64,000 nucleotides of DNA from Pseudonocardia hydrocarbonoxydans (GCF_006539565.1 NZ_BJNG01000014.1:62001-126000); one strand, 5' to 3'. Counted from the stretch's first letter, positions 46,707-56,911 are shown. A program made the numbers and translations. The notes: generated from the letters alone by a model not told the origin.

Positions 46707-47552
46707 TCAGAGCGTGGCGAGGGCGCGTTCGGCGTTCCCGGCCATCTCCGTGACCCGCGCGGCCCCGAGGTGGTCGGCGGCGAAGCCCAGGTAGGTCACG
46801 TGCACGTGCACCTGCGCCCACGCCCGCTCCACCTCGGCCGGGGCCCGCGCGGCGGCGGGGACCCGCGCGTCGAGCACCTCGGTGTAGGCCTGCGGCGGGT
46901 CCCCGCCCAGCGTCACCACGTCGACCGCGGCCGGGGCGACGCGGGCGTTGCCCCAGTCGATCAGCGCGGTGCCCAGCACGTTGCCGCGGTGGGCGTCGCC
47001 GTGCACGAGCGTGCGCGGCAGCCGGGCCAGCGCGGCGCCGATGCGCGGGTCGGCGCGCCAGGCGTCGAGCGCGGCGGCCACCTCGCCGTAGATCGGGTCA
47101 CCGGTACGGGCCGCGGCTCCCCGGACGGCGACGAGCGTGCGGTCGCACAGCCCGCGCCAGAACGCGGCGTCCACCACCGGGACCCCGCGCGGGCGCTTGC
47201 GCCACCAGTGCGCGTGCACCTGCGCCAGCGTCGCCCACACCGCGTCCGGCACGGGCTCGTGCTCGGCCGGGGGCGTCCCGTCGACGAAGGGCACGAGCAC
47301 CCACCCGTCGCCCGCGGCGAGGACGGCCGGGTCGGCCCGGACGACGTGGACCGCCCGCAGCGCCGCCACCTCCACCGCCGACGCGGTCTTGAGCACCACC
47401 GGCACCACCCGCCCGTCGACGTCGAGGTCGAGGCGTTCCACGCTCGCGGCCACGTACCCGCCGGTCAGCGGGGTGCGCCCGAGCACGGCGGGCCGGGCGC
47501 CGAGCGCCCGCGTGGCCGCCGGCAGCCAGGCGGCGTCGGGCGGGGCCGTCAC
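46707..47552 (-). CDS. Aminoglycoside phosphotransferase (APH)-family protein
   Basis: A 281-aa protein kinase-like fold member. The catalytic loop is RTLVHGDAHRGNVLGTALID then WGN, with the HGD..N motif and metal-binding Asp of IDWGN; VVPVVLKTASAVEVAALRAV carries the ATP-binding Lys and Glu. The family includes antibiotic kinases, choline and fructosamine kinases; the substrate here is unknown and nothing points to drug resistance. GTG 47552 overlaps the stop of the DoxX gene by 4 bp. Confidence 0.82.
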   Translation of the reverse strand: MTAPPDAAWLPAATRALGARPAVLGRTPLTGGYVAASVERLDLDVDGRVVPVVLKTASAVEVAALRAVHVVRADPAVLAAGDGWVLVPFVDGTPPAEHEPVPDAVWATLAQVHAHWWRKRPRGVPVVDAAFWRGLCDRTLVAVRGAAARTGDPIYGEVAAALDAWRADPRIGAALARLPRTLVHGDAHRGNVLGTALIDWGNARVAPAAVDVVTLGGDPPQAYTEVLDARVPAAARAPAEVERAWAQVHVHVTYLGFAADHLGAARVTEMAGNAERALATL

Positions 47553-48157
47553 GGGGCGACCGGCACCGGACCGCGCAGCAGGAGGAACACGGCCAGCCCG
47601 GCCGCCACGCCGATGATCATCGCGAGCACGCCCCACGGCGCGGGCCGCCGGTGCCAGGTGCGCCCGCGCTCCAGGGCGATGTGACCCGCCCCGGTGAACA
47701 CCAGCGCCGCCGCCCCGAGCCCGAGCACCGCCTCCAGCTCGACGCCGTTCGGGCCGGAGGCGAAGAACCCGCCGCCCGCCCCGAGCTTGAGCAGCACCAC
47801 GTTCAGCATGATCGCAACGAGGCCCGCGGCGGCGAGCGGTGTGCCGACCCCGAGCACGACGAACCCGCCCGCCACCAGCTCGGTGATCCCGGTGACCCAG
47901 GACAGCGTGGTCGCCTCCCGGAAGCCGAACCCGACCAGGTCCTGCGCGAACCCGCCGATCCCCGGCCCGCCCCACAGCCCGAACACCTTCTGCATGCCGT
48001 GCGCGACGAACGTGCCGCCGATCGCGAAGCGCAGGATCAGCAGGCCGAGGTCGGTGGCCGGGTTCCACTCCAGCGGCCGGCGCGTCGGGCGGGTCTTCGT
48101 CGGCTCCGGCTCGCCGAGGCTGCCGGGGGTGAACACCGAGGTCGGCTGCTCGCTCAT
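47549..48157 (-). CDS. DoxX-family membrane protein
   Basis: A 202-aa integral membrane protein with four to five helices and the DoxX motif LLILRFAIGGTFVAHGMQKV followed by FGLWGGPGIGGFAQDL. M. tuberculosis DoxX (Rv3005c, same position) forms a membrane complex with superoxide dismutase and a thiosulfate sulfurtransferase that limits oxidative damage (established knowledge); partners are not encoded nearby here. A charged 30-residue N-terminus precedes the first helix. It is coupled to the APH-like gene downstream. Confidence 0.88.
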   Translation of the reverse strand: MSEQPTSVFTPGSLGEPEPTKTRPTRRPLEWNPATDLGLLILRFAIGGTFVAHGMQKVFGLWGGPGIGGFAQDLVGFGFREATTLSWVTGITELVAGGFVVLGVGTPLAAAGLVAIMLNVVLLKLGAGGGFFASGPNGVELEAVLGLGAAALVFTGAGHIALERGRTWHRRPAPWGVLAMIIGVAAGLAVFLLLRGPVPVAP

Positions 48158-48198
48158 GTCCGCGAGACTAGGGCACCGGCCGGGACTCCGGCGCCGGG

Positions 48199-49110
48199 TC
48201 AGTACGCGCCCCGCACCAGGTTCGGCGGCTCCTCGCCGCGGGCGAACGCCGCGATCTGCTCGGCCGCGACCTGGTAGGCCCGGCGCATCCCGCCCGGCAC
48301 GCTGCCCCCGACGTGCGGGGTGAGCAGCAGGCCGGGGACGGTCCACAGCGGGTGGTCGGCGGGCAGCGGCTCGGGCTCGGTCACGTCGAGCGCGGCGCGG
48401 ATGCGCCCCGAGCCCAGCTCGGCGACCAGCGCGTCGGTGTCGGCGACGGGCCCGCGTGCGGCGTTCACCAGCACCGCGTCGTCGGGCATCGCGGCCAGGA
48501 ACCGGGCGTCGACCAGGCCGCGGGTGTCGTCGGTCAGTGGGACGATCACCACGGCGGCGTCGTGGTCGGGCAGCAGGTCGTGCACCTCGTCGATGCCGTG
48601 GACGCCGTCGCGGGCCGTGCGGCCCACCAGCGTCGTCTCCACCCCGAACGGCGTCAGGCGGCGCACGGTGTTCTCCGCGACGTCACCCGCCCCGACGACC
48701 AGCACCCGCTTGCCGTCGAGCTCCTCGGTCCGGTGGTAGTCCCAGCGGGCCTCGTCCTGCGCCCTGACGAACCGCGGCAGGTGCCGGTACACCGCGAGCA
48801 GCGCGGCGACGACCCACTCCGCGGTGGCCCCGCCGTGCGCGCCGCGGCAGTCCGACAGCGCGACGCCCTCGGGCAGCTTCCCGACCCAAGCCTCGGCTCC
48901 CGCGGTCAGCAGCTGCACCAGCCGCAGCTCGGGCATCTTCTCGGTGAGCGCCACGGCCTCGCTGGTCGCCAGGAACGGGGCGACGAGGACCTGCGCGTGC
49001 GCGGCCTCCTCGGGGAGGTCGCCGTCGGGGTCGTAGACCACGGCGGTGACGCCGTCGAGGAGCTCCGCCCCCTCGGCGTGCGGGACCAGGACGGTGATCG
49101 GGTCGGCCAT
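48199..49110 (-). CDS. D-isomer 2-hydroxyacid dehydrogenase
   Basis: A 303-aa NAD-dependent enzyme: Rossmann motif VLVVGAGDVAENTVRRLTPF, catalytic Arg in VLVNAARGPVADTDAL, Glu in LDVTEPEPLPADHPLW and His in LLLTPHVGGSVPGG. The substrate is a 2-hydroxy/2-oxo acid that cannot be specified. ATG 49110 is chosen; a GTG at 49128 would add six residues. It is divergent from the lipoprotein LppZ gene with 53 bp between. Confidence 0.9.
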   Translation of the reverse strand: MADPITVLVPHAEGAELLDGVTAVVYDPDGDLPEEAAHAQVLVAPFLATSEAVALTEKMPELRLVQLLTAGAEAWVGKLPEGVALSDCRGAHGGATAEWVVAALLAVYRHLPRFVRAQDEARWDYHRTEELDGKRVLVVGAGDVAENTVRRLTPFGVETTLVGRTARDGVHGIDEVHDLLPDHDAAVVIVPLTDDTRGLVDARFLAAMPDDAVLVNAARGPVADTDALVAELGSGRIRAALDVTEPEPLPADHPLWTVPGLLLTPHVGGSVPGGMRRAYQVAAEQIAAFARGEEPPNLVRGAY

Positions 49111-49163
49111 GGGCCCGACGGTACTCACGGCCCGCTCACCCGGCCCGGCCTAGCCTGACGCCC

Positions 49164-50315
49164 GTGTGGGGACGGGTGCGGCGTGCGTCGGCCGCTGCGC
49201 TGCTGGCCGTCGGCCTGACCGCTGGCTGCGCCACGTTCCCCGACAACGGCCCGCGCGAGTGGCAGGAACAGATCGAGGGCGCGGGCGAGCTGGGCGGCAT
49301 CCCGCGCGTGCCCGAGTCCGCCGACCCGCGCACGCCCCCGCCCTCGGCGCAGCAGTCGCCGCAGGGCGGCCCGCCGCCGGAACCGCAGCCCTGCGACGAC
49401 CCCGACCCGGCGGTCGTCGAGACCTGCCTGGAGCCGGTGGGCGCCGTCGCGGTGCTGCCCGACGGCGTCAGCGCGCTGGTCGCCGAGCGCACCACCGGGC
49501 GGGTGCTGCGGGTCGAGCGCGGCACCGACCCGGAGCTGGTGGCCACCGTGGCGGTCGACGCGAGCGGGGGCGGCGGGCTCACCGGGCTCGTGCTGTCGCC
49601 GTCGTACGCGGAGGACCGGCTGGTCTACGCCTACGCGACCACGCCCGAGGACAACCGCGTGCTGCTCATCGCCGAGGGCGAGCCGCCGAAGCCGCTGCTG
49701 ACCGGCATCCCGCGGGGGGCGTCGAACAACGGGGGCGCGCTCGGCGTCGACGTCGACGGGTCGCTGCTGGTGGCCACCGGTGACGCCGGCGGCGCCGATC
49801 CCGCCTCGCTGGCCGGCAAGCTGCTGCGGATCGACACCTTCGGCCGCCCCGCCATCGGCAACCCCGACCCGGCCTCCCCCGTGCTCAGCTCCGGCCTCAC
49901 CGCGCCGGGCGGGGTCTGCGTCAACCCCGCCACGACCGCGGCGTGGGTGACCGACCGGGCGGGCACCCAGGACGTGCTGCACCTGGTCGTCCCCGGCCCG
50001 CTCGGGCCACCTGCGTGGACCTGGCCGGACCGCCCGGGCGTCGCCGGGTGCGTGGCGCAGTTCGACGTGGTGGCCGTCGCGCAGACCGTCGCGACCTCGC
50101 TGTTCGTCCTGCGCACCGACCCCGTGACGACGGCCTTCACCGCCACCGAGACCCAGCTCGCCGGGGTCTACGGCCGGCTCGCCGCCGCCGCCCCCGGCCC
50201 CGACGGCCTGATCTGGCTCGGCACCGTCAACAAGGACGGCGGGGTGCCGGTGCCGTCGGACGACCGGGTGGTCGTGCTGCCGCCGGTGGCGTCGGGCGGC
50301 CAGTCCCGGGCCTAG
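49164..50315 (+). CDS. lppZ: LppZ-like lipoprotein with PQQ-sugar-dehydrogenase-type propeller
   Basis: A 383-aa exported lipoprotein: signal peptide RRASAAALLAVGLTAGC with the lipobox LTAGC and lipidated Cys22, a Pro/Gln-rich spacer, then a six-bladed beta-propeller of the glucose/sorbosone dehydrogenase family (VGAVAVLPDGVSALVAERTT, RVLRVERG, LVYAYATTPEDNRVLL). M. tuberculosis LppZ (Rv3006) has the same place in the gene order. Catalytic sugar oxidation is doubtful without seeing the PQQ-binding residues clearly; an extracytoplasmic binding role is possible. Confidence 0.88.
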   Translation: MWGRVRRASAAALLAVGLTAGCATFPDNGPREWQEQIEGAGELGGIPRVPESADPRTPPPSAQQSPQGGPPPEPQPCDDPDPAVVETCLEPVGAVAVLPDGVSALVAERTTGRVLRVERGTDPELVATVAVDASGGGGLTGLVLSPSYAEDRLVYAYATTPEDNRVLLIAEGEPPKPLLTGIPRGASNNGGALGVDVDGSLLVATGDAGGADPASLAGKLLRIDTFGRPAIGNPDPASPVLSSGLTAPGGVCVNPATTAAWVTDRAGTQDVLHLVVPGPLGPPAWTWPDRPGVAGCVAQFDVVAVAQTVATSLFVLRTDPVTTAFTATETQLAGVYGRLAAAAPGPDGLIWLGTVNKDGGVPVPSDDRVVVLPPVASGGQSRA

Positions 50316-50323
50316 CCGTGGCG

Positions 50324-51820
50324 TCAGCCGCAGCGCTCGATGATCAGCTCCCGGACGCGCTTGGCGTCGGCCTGGCCCTTGGTCGCCTTCATGACCGCCC
50401 CGACGATGGCCCCGGCCGCGGCGACCTTGCCGTCGCGGATCTTCTGGGCCACGTCGGGCTGGGCGGCCAGTGCCTCGTCGACGGCGGCGATCAGCGCGCC
50501 GTCGTCGGAGACGACCTTGAGCCCGCGGGCCTCGACGACCGCGTCGGGCTCGCCCTCCCCGGCCAGCACGCCGTCGACGACCTGGCGGGCGAGCTTGTTG
50601 TTCAGCTCGCCACCGGCCACCAGCGCGATCACCCGGGCCACCTGGGCCGGGGTGATGGGCAGGGCGTCGAGGGTCACCTCGCGGGCGTTGGCCTGCTGCG
50701 CCAGGTAGGCGACCCACCAGCTGCGGGCCTCCCCGGCAGGGGCACCGGCGGCGACGGTGGCCTCGATGAGGTCGAGCGCACCGGCGTTGACCAGGTCGCG
50801 CAGCTCCTCGTCGGACAGGCCCCACTCGGCCTGCAGCCGCGCGCGCCGCGCCCAGGGCAGCTCGGGCAGGGTGCCCCGCAGCTCCTCGACCCACTCGGCC
50901 GACGGGGCGATCGGGACCAGGTCCGGCTCGGGGAAGTAGCGGTAGTCCTCCGAGGTCTCCTTGACCCGGCCCGAGCGCGTGGTGGCCGTGTCCTCCTGGA
51001 AGTGGCGCGTCTCCTGCACGATCTTCTCGCCCGCGTCCAGGACGGCGGCGTGCCGGCACATCTCGTAGCGCACCGCCCGCTCGACCGAGCGCAGCGAGTT
51101 GACGTTCTTGGTCTCCGACCGGGTGCCCAGGATCCCGGACCCGCGCGGGGACAGCGACAGGTTGACGTCGCAGCGCATCGAGCCCTGGTCCATGCGGACG
51201 TCGGACACGCCGAGCGACTTGATCAGGTCACGCAGCGCGGTGACGTACGCGCGCGCCACCTCCGGCGCCCGCTCGCGGGTGCCGGGGATCATCTTCGTGA
51301 CGATCTCGATCAGCGGCACGCCCGCGCGGTTGTAGTCGAGCAGCGAGTACTCGGCGCCGTGGATCCGGCCGGTGGCGCCGCCGACGTGCAGCGACTTGCC
51401 GGTGTCCTCCTCCATGTGCGCGCGCTCGATCTCCACGCGGAAGATCTCGCCGTCGTCGAGGGTGACGTCGAGCCACCCGTCGACGGCGATCGGCTCGTCG
51501 TACTGGGAGGTCTGGAAGTTCTTCGGCATGTCCGGGTAGAAGTAGTTCTTCCGGGCGAACCGCCCCCACGGCGCGATCGAGCAGTTCAGCGCCAGGCCGA
51601 TGCGCATCGCCGACTCCACCGCCGCCCGGTTGACGACCGGCAGCGACCCGGGCAGGCCCAGGCAGGTCGGGCACACCTGGGTGTTGGGCTCCGCACCGAA
51701 GCCGGTGGGGCAGCCGCAGAACATCTTGGTGTTCGTGTTGAGCTCGACGTGCACCTCGAGCCCCAGCATCGGGTCGTAGCGCTCGACGACGTCGTCGAAG
51801 TCCACCAAGGACGCGGTCAT
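50324..51820 (-). CDS. gatB: Asp/Glu-tRNA(Asn/Gln) amidotransferase subunit B
   Basis: GatB binds misacylated tRNA and phosphorylates its Glu or Asp before amidation. The 498-aa protein shows [20 protein letters not shown], zinc-type cysteines continuing in [38 protein letters not shown], and the C-terminal YqeY-like tail domain ([20 protein letters not shown]). The ATG overlaps the gatA stop by 4 bp. In M. tuberculosis pfkA lies between gatA and gatB (from memory); here they are adjacent. Confidence 0.97.
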   Translation of the reverse strand: MTASLVDFDDVVERYDPMLGLEVHVELNTNTKMFCGCPTGFGAEPNTQVCPTCLGLPGSLPVVNRAAVESAMRIGLALNCSIAPWGRFARKNYFYPDMPKNFQTSQYDEPIAVDGWLDVTLDDGEIFRVEIERAHMEEDTGKSLHVGGATGRIHGAEYSLLDYNRAGVPLIEIVTKMIPGTRERAPEVARAYVTALRDLIKSLGVSDVRMDQGSMRCDVNLSLSPRGSGILGTRSETKNVNSLRSVERAVRYEMCRHAAVLDAGEKIVQETRHFQEDTATTRSGRVKETSEDYRYFPEPDLVPIAPSAEWVEELRGTLPELPWARRARLQAEWGLSDEELRDLVNAGALDLIEATVAAGAPAGEARSWWVAYLAQQANAREVTLDALPITPAQVARVIALVAGGELNNKLARQVVDGVLAGEGEPDAVVEARGLKVVSDDGALIAAVDEALAAQPDVAQKIRDGKVAAAGAIVGAVMKATKGQADAKRVRELIIERCG

Positions 51821-53295
51821 GCCGACACCTCCGGGGCGACGAGCGGCTCACGGGTCGATTCGTAGGCGGCGGCCACGCGGTACATGACCGCCTCGCCCAG
51901 TGCGGGCGCCATGATCTGCAGGCCGACCGGCAGGCCGTCGGACAGGCCCGAGGGCACCGACATCGCGGCGGTGCCGGCGAGGTTGGTCGGGATCGTGGCG
52001 AGGTCGTTGAGGTACATCGCCAGCGGGTCGTCGACCTTGTCGCCGATCGGGAACGCCGTGGTGGGTGTGGCCGGGGAGACCAGGACGTCGGCCTGGGCGA
52101 ACGCGGCGGCGAAGTCGCGCGAGATCAGCGTGCGGACCTTCTGCGCCTGGCCGTAGTAGGCGTCGTAGTAGCCGCTGGACAGCGCGTAGGTGCCCAGGAT
52201 GATGCGGCGCTTGACCTCGGGGCCGAAACCGGCCTCACGGGTGGCCGCCATGACCGCCTCCGCGCTGGCCCCCTCGTCGACGCGCAGGCCGTAGCGCATG
52301 GCGTCGAAGCGGGCCAGGTTGGACGAGACCTCGCTGGGCAGGATCAGGTAGTAGGCGGCGAGCCCGTACTCGAAGTGCGGGCAGGAGACCTCGACGACCT
52401 CGGCGCCCAGCTTCTCCAGCTGGCGCAGCGCGGCGTCGAAGGAGGCCTGGACGCCGGGCTGGTAGCCCTCGCCGCCCAGCTCGCGGACGACGCCGACGCG
52501 CAGGCCGGACAGGTCGCCGTCGGCCCCCTGGCGCGCCGCGGCCACCACGGACGGGACGGGCGAGTCGATCGAGGTGGAGTCGAGCGGGTCGTGACCGCCG
52601 ATGACCTCGTGCAGCAGCGCGGCGTCGAGCACGGTGCGTGCGCACGGGCCGCCCTGGTCGAGCGAGGACGCGCAGGCGATGAGGCCGTAGCGGGAGACGC
52701 CGCCGTAGGTGGGCTTGACGCCGACGGTGCCGGTGAACGCGGCGGGCTGGCGGATCGAGCCGCCGGTGTCGGTGCCGATCGCCAGCGGGGCCTCGAACGC
52801 GGCGAGCGCCGCAGCCGAGCCGCCGCCGGACCCACCGGGCACCCGCGAGGGGTCCCACGGGTTGCGGGTGACGCCGTAGGCCGAGTACTCGGTGGAGCTG
52901 CCCATCGCGAACTCGTCCATGTTGGTCTTGCCCAGGATCGTGACGCCGGCCGCGCGCAGCCGCGCGGTGACCGTCGCGTCGTACGGGGGGCGCCAGCCCT
53001 CCAGGATCCGCGAGCCCGCCGTGGTGGGCATGTCGGCGGTGGTGAACACGTCCTTGAGCGCCAGCGGCACGCCGGCCAGCGGCGACGCCGGGGCCGTGCC
53101 CGCCGCGATCGAGTCGTCGACCAGCGCGGCGGAGGCGAGCGCGGCGTCGGAGGCCACGTGCAGGAACGCGTGCACCCCGCCGTCGACGGCGGCGATGCGG
53201 TCCAGGTGGGCCTGCGCGACCTCGACGGCCGAGACCTCGCGCGAGTGGATCTTCGCGGCCAGGTCGGCCGCGGTGAGCCGGGTGAGGTCGCTCAT
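51817..53295 (-). CDS. gatA: Asp/Glu-tRNA(Asn/Gln) amidotransferase subunit A
   Basis: GatA is the glutaminase that supplies ammonia to GatB through a channel. The 492-aa amidase-signature protein has the Lys-cisSer-Ser triad at Lys81 ([10 protein letters not shown]), Ser156 ([14 protein letters not shown]) and Ser180 ([14 protein letters not shown]). It overlaps gatC upstream and gatB downstream by 4 bp each, so the complex is made from one message in C-A-B order. Confidence 0.97.
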   Translation of the reverse strand: MSDLTRLTAADLAAKIHSREVSAVEVAQAHLDRIAAVDGGVHAFLHVASDAALASAALVDDSIAAGTAPASPLAGVPLALKDVFTTADMPTTAGSRILEGWRPPYDATVTARLRAAGVTILGKTNMDEFAMGSSTEYSAYGVTRNPWDPSRVPGGSGGGSAAALAAFEAPLAIGTDTGGSIRQPAAFTGTVGVKPTYGGVSRYGLIACASSLDQGGPCARTVLDAALLHEVIGGHDPLDSTSIDSPVPSVVAAARQGADGDLSGLRVGVVRELGGEGYQPGVQASFDAALRQLEKLGAEVVEVSCPHFEYGLAAYYLILPSEVSSNLARFDAMRYGLRVDEGASAEAVMAATREAGFGPEVKRRIILGTYALSSGYYDAYYGQAQKVRTLISRDFAAAFAQADVLVSPATPTTAFPIGDKVDDPLAMYLNDLATIPTNLAGTAAMSVPSGLSDGLPVGLQIMAPALGEAVMYRVAAAYESTREPLVAPEVSA

Positions 53296-53594
53296 GCCTC
53301 CTCCCCCAGGATCTGCGGCACGCGGAAGCGGCCGTCCTCGCTGGCCGGGGCACCGGACAGCGCCTGCTCCTGGCTCAGGCCGGGGCGCAGCTCGTCGGGG
53401 CGGTAGACGTTCTCCAGCGGCACCGCGTGCGACGTCGGGGGGATGTCGTCGGCCGCGACCTCGCCGACCCGCGCGACCGACCCGAGGATCACGTCGAGCT
53501 GACCGGCGAAGACATCGAGCTCGGCGTCGGTGACGGCGAGCCGGGCCAGCCGGGCGAGGTGCGCGACCTCGTCACGGGTGATCGCGGCGGACAA
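53292..53594 (-). CDS. gatC: Asp/Glu-tRNA(Asn/Gln) amidotransferase subunit C
   Basis: A 100-aa subunit wrapping GatA and GatB together; it reads [20 protein letters not shown] and ends [13 protein letters not shown], both diagnostic of GatC. The start is TTG at 53594: GGAGGG lies five nt before it, and the resulting N-terminus matches mycobacterial GatC residue for residue in length. A possible -10, TAGACT on the minus strand, is at 53662-53667. Confidence 0.94.
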   Translation of the reverse strand: MSAAITRDEVAHLARLARLAVTDAELDVFAGQLDVILGSVARVGEVAADDIPPTSHAVPLENVYRPDELRPGLSQEQALSGAPASEDGRFRVPQILGEEA

Positions 53595-53661
53595 TGGACC
53601 CTCCAGGAGATGGATGACGGGGGCGGCGACGCCGGGGGCACGACCAGCGGTCGGCACGTCG

Positions 53662-53667
53662 AGTCTA
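53662..53667 (-). promoter_or_regulatory. Putative -10 hexamer for gatCAB
   Basis: TAGACT on the minus strand, 68 nt upstream of the gatC start within the 174-bp divergent gap. No clear -35. The opposite promoter, for the ACT gene, may use CAGAAT at 53718-53723. Confidence 0.3.
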
Positions 53668-53768
53668 GTCCCCACCCCGACACGCTCCGTTGTTGCGTGC
53701 GGGGCCCCGGCTCCTGACAGAATCGCGTTCCGGTGCCGCGCCTGCGGGACGGGTCGAGGAGGCGTGGC

Positions 53769-54425
53769 GTGTCGTTCCTGCTCCGGGTGGTGCTCCCGGA
53801 CAAGCCGGGAAGCCTCGGGGCCGTCGCCACCGCCCTGGGCGCCGCGGGAGCCGACATCCTGGGCGTCGACGTCGTCGAGCGTTCGCGCGGGCACGCCGTC
53901 GACGACCTCGCCGTCGAGCTGCCCACCGGCCGCCCACCCGACGTGCTCATCACCGCGGCGGAGTCGGTGCCCGGCGTGCAGGTCGAGTCGGTGCGCCCGC
54001 ACTCGGGCAAGCTGGAGACCCACCGCGAGCTGGAGCTCATCGAGGCCATCACCGTCGACCCCGGGCACGGCCTGCAGCTGCTCGCCGAGGGCGTGCCGCG
54101 GATCTTCCGTGCGGGCTGGGCGCTGGTCGCGGCGCGCGAGGGCACCCGCGCCTACCGGATCGCGGAGAGCAGCGCCGCACCCGAGACCCGCGCCGCCGAC
54201 CTGCCGTGGCTGCCGCTGCGGCGCGCGATCGCCGTCGACCCCGAGATCCACCGGGTCCCCGAGCCGTGGACCGACCTCGACACCGAGCTGGCCGCGGCAC
54301 CCTTCGGCCCGTCGACGCCGCACGCGCTCGTCGTCGGACGCCCGGGGGGGCCGGTGTTCCGGCCCTCGGAGCTGGCCCGGCTCGCACACCTCGCCGGGAT
54401 CGTGACGACCATCCTCGGCACCTGA
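53769..54425 (+). CDS. ACT-domain protein
   Basis: A 218-aa protein starting with an ACT domain ([20 protein letters not shown] then [18 protein letters not shown]), usually a small amino-acid sensor, followed by about 120 residues without a recognised fold. The orthologue Rv3013 occupies the same position beside gatC in M. tuberculosis. GTG 53769 has GAGGAGG 7 nt upstream, which decides against an in-frame GTG at 53733. Its stop overlaps the ATG of the PucR-type regulator by one base. Function unknown. Confidence 0.85.
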   Translation: MSFLLRVVLPDKPGSLGAVATALGAAGADILGVDVVERSRGHAVDDLAVELPTGRPPDVLITAAESVPGVQVESVRPHSGKLETHRELELIEAITVDPGHGLQLLAEGVPRIFRAGWALVAAREGTRAYRIAESSAAPETRAADLPWLPLRRAIAVDPEIHRVPEPWTDLDTELAAAPFGPSTPHALVVGRPGGPVFRPSELARLAHLAGIVTTILGT

Positions 54426-55588
54426 TGGACCGCCCCTGGGCACGCGTGCCGAGCTGGGTCGGTGCGGCGGTCCGGCCCGAGCTCAACGGGGCCATCGACG
54501 AGATCATCACCGTCGTGCGGGCCGAGGTGCCCGACTACACCCGCCCGCTGACCGGCCGCTTCGGCTCCCGGATCACCGAGGGCGTGTCGGTGGCGCTGAG
54601 CCAGTTCGTCGACCTGCTGGGCCGCGACGAGGCCCTCACCGACACCCGCGTCTACCGGGCGCTGGGTCAGCTGGAGCACCGGGAGGGGCGGACGCTGGCC
54701 GCGTTGCAGTCGGCCTACCAGGTCGGCAGCCGGCTGCTGTGGCGCAGGCTCGGGGCCAGCGCCACCGCCCGCCAGCTGCCGCCGGAGGTCATCTTCGCCC
54801 TCGCCGAGGCGCTGTTCACCTACATCGAGCAGCTCTCGGCGGCGTCGGTGGCGGGGTGGGCGGCGGAGGAGTCGAGCCGGGCGGGGTCGCTGCAGACGCG
54901 GCGGCACGCCCTCGTCGAGCTGCTCTCGCGCAACCCGCCCGCCCCCGCCGCCGAGGTCGAGCAGGCCGCGGCCGCGGCGAACTGGCCGGTGCCCCCGCGG
55001 CTGGCCGCGCTCGCCGTCACCGACGTGGTGGAGGTGGCCGCCCGGATCCCGTCGGCGATCGGGGCCGACCTGGACCCGGTGGGCCTCGCGCTCGTACCGG
55101 TGGTCGACCGGACCGGCTGGGTCGAGCGCGTCCGCGCCGGGATCGGCAACCGGCGCGCGGTGCTGGGCCCGGTCGTCGAGGCCGGGGAGGCGCACCGTTC
55201 CATCGCCCGCGCCCGCGCCGCGTGGCCGCTGCACGCCGCGAAGGGGCTGGGCGACGTCGACCGGCTGGTCCGCACCGACGAGCACCTGCTCGCGCTGCTG
55301 CTGGCCGGGGAGCCCGAGCTGGCCCGGGACCTGCGCACCCGCGCACTCGCCCCGCTGGACGGGCTGCCCGCCGGCGCCGGCGCCCGCGCGGAGGAGACGC
55401 TGCGGGCCTGGCTGGACGCGCACGGCGACGTCACCGCCACCGCCGGGGCCCTGCACGTGCACCCGCAGACCGTGCGCTACCGCCTCGCCCAGCTCCGCGA
55501 CACCTTCGGCGGTGCGCTGGACGACCCGCTGGCCCGCCTGGAGCTGGCGATCGCCCTGCGCAGCCCACCCCCCGCCACGCCGTCCTGA
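54425..55588 (+). CDS. PucR/CdaR-type helix-turn-helix regulator
   Basis: A 387-aa regulator with a C-terminal PucR helix-turn-helix: [20 protein letters not shown] then [19 protein letters not shown]. The central part resembles the GGDEF-like domain of CdaR regulators, and the N-terminal 160 residues are helical ([20 protein letters not shown]). Targets are unknown; PucR proteins in actinobacteria often control catabolic or lipid genes, and the desaturase/reductase pair downstream on the other strand is a candidate. It is translationally coupled to the ACT gene. Confidence 0.85.
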   Translation: MDRPWARVPSWVGAAVRPELNGAIDEIITVVRAEVPDYTRPLTGRFGSRITEGVSVALSQFVDLLGRDEALTDTRVYRALGQLEHREGRTLAALQSAYQVGSRLLWRRLGASATARQLPPEVIFALAEALFTYIEQLSAASVAGWAAEESSRAGSLQTRRHALVELLSRNPPAPAAEVEQAAAAANWPVPPRLAALAVTDVVEVAARIPSAIGADLDPVGLALVPVVDRTGWVERVRAGIGNRRAVLGPVVEAGEAHRSIARARAAWPLHAAKGLGDVDRLVRTDEHLLALLLAGEPELARDLRTRALAPLDGLPAGAGARAEETLRAWLDAHGDVTATAGALHVHPQTVRYRLAQLRDTFGGALDDPLARLELAIALRSPPPATPS

Positions 55589-55589
55589 G

Positions 55590-55620
55590 TCCCGCCCCGC
55601 CCCGCCCCGCCCCGCCCCGA
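55590..55620. repeat. CCCGC short tandem repeat
   Basis: Five to six copies of a 5-bp CCCGC unit directly after the PucR-gene stop and before palindrome P1 copy 3. Together they fill most of the 122-bp convergent gap. Confidence 0.7.
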
Positions 55621-55639
55621 AATGGCCCCGCCCCGAAAT

Positions 55640-55692
55640 GGCAGTAAAGCCACTTTCCCGCCACGAGATGGCGGGAAAGTGGCTTTACTGCC
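55640..55692. repeat. Palindromic repeat P1, copy 3 (perfect 24-bp stem)
   Basis: Arms 55640-55663 and 55669-55692 are perfectly complementary over 24 bp around a CGAGA loop. The outer 14 bp (GGCAGTAAAGCCAC) equal copies 1 and 2, while the inner part (TTTCCCGCCA) differs but keeps pairing. It lies between convergent genes and may terminate both. Confidence 0.93.
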
Positions 55693-55710
55693 TCAGGCGG
55701 GCGGTGCGGG

Positions 55711-56901
55711 TCAGGCCGTCTTCGGGGCGCCGCCGGGGAAGGCGTAGCGGAAGATCTTGCGGAGCACCTTGAAGTACTGCTTGGGCAGCGGGCCGGCGGT
55801 GTAGGGCAGGCCGTAGCGGTCGCAGATCTCGCGCACCCGCGGGGCGATCTTCGCGTAGTGGTTGCTCGGCACGTCCGGGAACAGGTGGTGCTCGATCTGG
55901 TGGCTCAGGTTGCCGGTCATCAGGTGGAACGTCGGGCTGCCGGTGAGGTTGGCCGAGCCGAGCATCTGCCGGACGTACCACTCGCCCTGCGTCTCGTTCT
56001 CCAGCCGGGACTCCTCGAAGGTCTCCGTGCCGTCGGGGAAGTGCCCGCAGAAGATGACCGCGTGCGACCAGATGTTGCGGACGGTGTTGGCCGTCAGGTT
56101 GGCGGCGGCCGTCTGCACGAAGCCCGGGCCGGACAGCAGCGGGAAGAGCACGTAGTCCTTGGCGAGCTGGCGACGAGTCTTGCGCCACAGCGCCTTGAGC
56201 TCCTGCTTGGCCTGCGACCAGGGCTTGGTGCCCTCCTGGACCTTCTCCAGCTCGATGTCGTAGATCGCGATGCCCCACTCGAACACCAGCGAGAGACCGA
56301 AGTTCGTCAGCGGCTGGATCAGGTCGATCGGCTTCCACGGCTGCTCGGGGGTGACCCGCATGACCGCGTAGCCCAGGTCGCGGTCCTTGCCCCGCACGTT
56401 GGTGAACGTGTGGTGCTCGTAGTTGTGCGACTTCTGCCAGGCCTTGGAGGTGGACGCGTGGTCCCACTCCCAGGTGGTGGAGTGGATCTTCGGGTCCTTC
56501 ATCCAGTCCCACTGGCCGTGCAGGACGTTGTGCCCGATCTCCATGTTGTCGAGGATCTTGGCGACCGACAGCGCCGCCGTGCCCGCGACCCATGCCGCCG
56601 GGTTCAGCGAGAAGATCAGCGCCCCGCGGCCGGCGATCTCCAGGCTGCGCTGGAGCTTGATGACGTTGTGGATGTAGCGGGCGTCGGACTCACCGAGCCC
56701 GCCCAGCACCTCGTCGCGGATCGCGTCGAGCTCGGCGGCGAGTGCGTCGAGCTGCTCGGGCGTGAGGTGCGCGGCGGCGCTCGGCGCCATCGTGGGGACG
56801 GTCCCGGCGATGCGGCTGGGCAGCGGGTTCTCGACGACGACCGGCTCGGCCTTCTTCACCGAGTTGACGCGTGTGGTGGGTCGGTCGATGGCGATGGTCA
56901 T
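55711..56901 (-). CDS. Fatty acid (acyl-CoA) desaturase, DesA3-like
   Basis: A 396-aa membrane di-iron desaturase with three histidine boxes: GHNVLHGQWDW, SHNYEHHTFTN and LSHQIEHHLFPDVP. It would introduce a cis double bond into a membrane lipid acyl chain or acyl-CoA, receiving electrons from the reductase encoded upstream. M. tuberculosis DesA3 (Rv3229c) and its reductase Rv3230c form the same pair. ATG 56901 has GGGAG upstream and gives the expected soluble 80-residue N-terminus. Confidence 0.92.
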   Translation of the reverse strand: MTIAIDRPTTRVNSVKKAEPVVVENPLPSRIAGTVPTMAPSAAAHLTPEQLDALAAELDAIRDEVLGGLGESDARYIHNVIKLQRSLEIAGRGALIFSLNPAAWVAGTAALSVAKILDNMEIGHNVLHGQWDWMKDPKIHSTTWEWDHASTSKAWQKSHNYEHHTFTNVRGKDRDLGYAVMRVTPEQPWKPIDLIQPLTNFGLSLVFEWGIAIYDIELEKVQEGTKPWSQAKQELKALWRKTRRQLAKDYVLFPLLSGPGFVQTAAANLTANTVRNIWSHAVIFCGHFPDGTETFEESRLENETQGEWYVRQMLGSANLTGSPTFHLMTGNLSHQIEHHLFPDVPSNHYAKIAPRVREICDRYGLPYTAGPLPKQYFKVLRKIFRYAFPGGAPKTA

Positions 56902-56911
56902 GCGGATCTCC

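Noticed and set aside
46707..47552. APH-family gene as an aminoglycoside resistance determinant
   Set aside because: The family has many metabolic kinases, the gene is coupled to DoxX in a housekeeping region, and nothing ties it to a drug.
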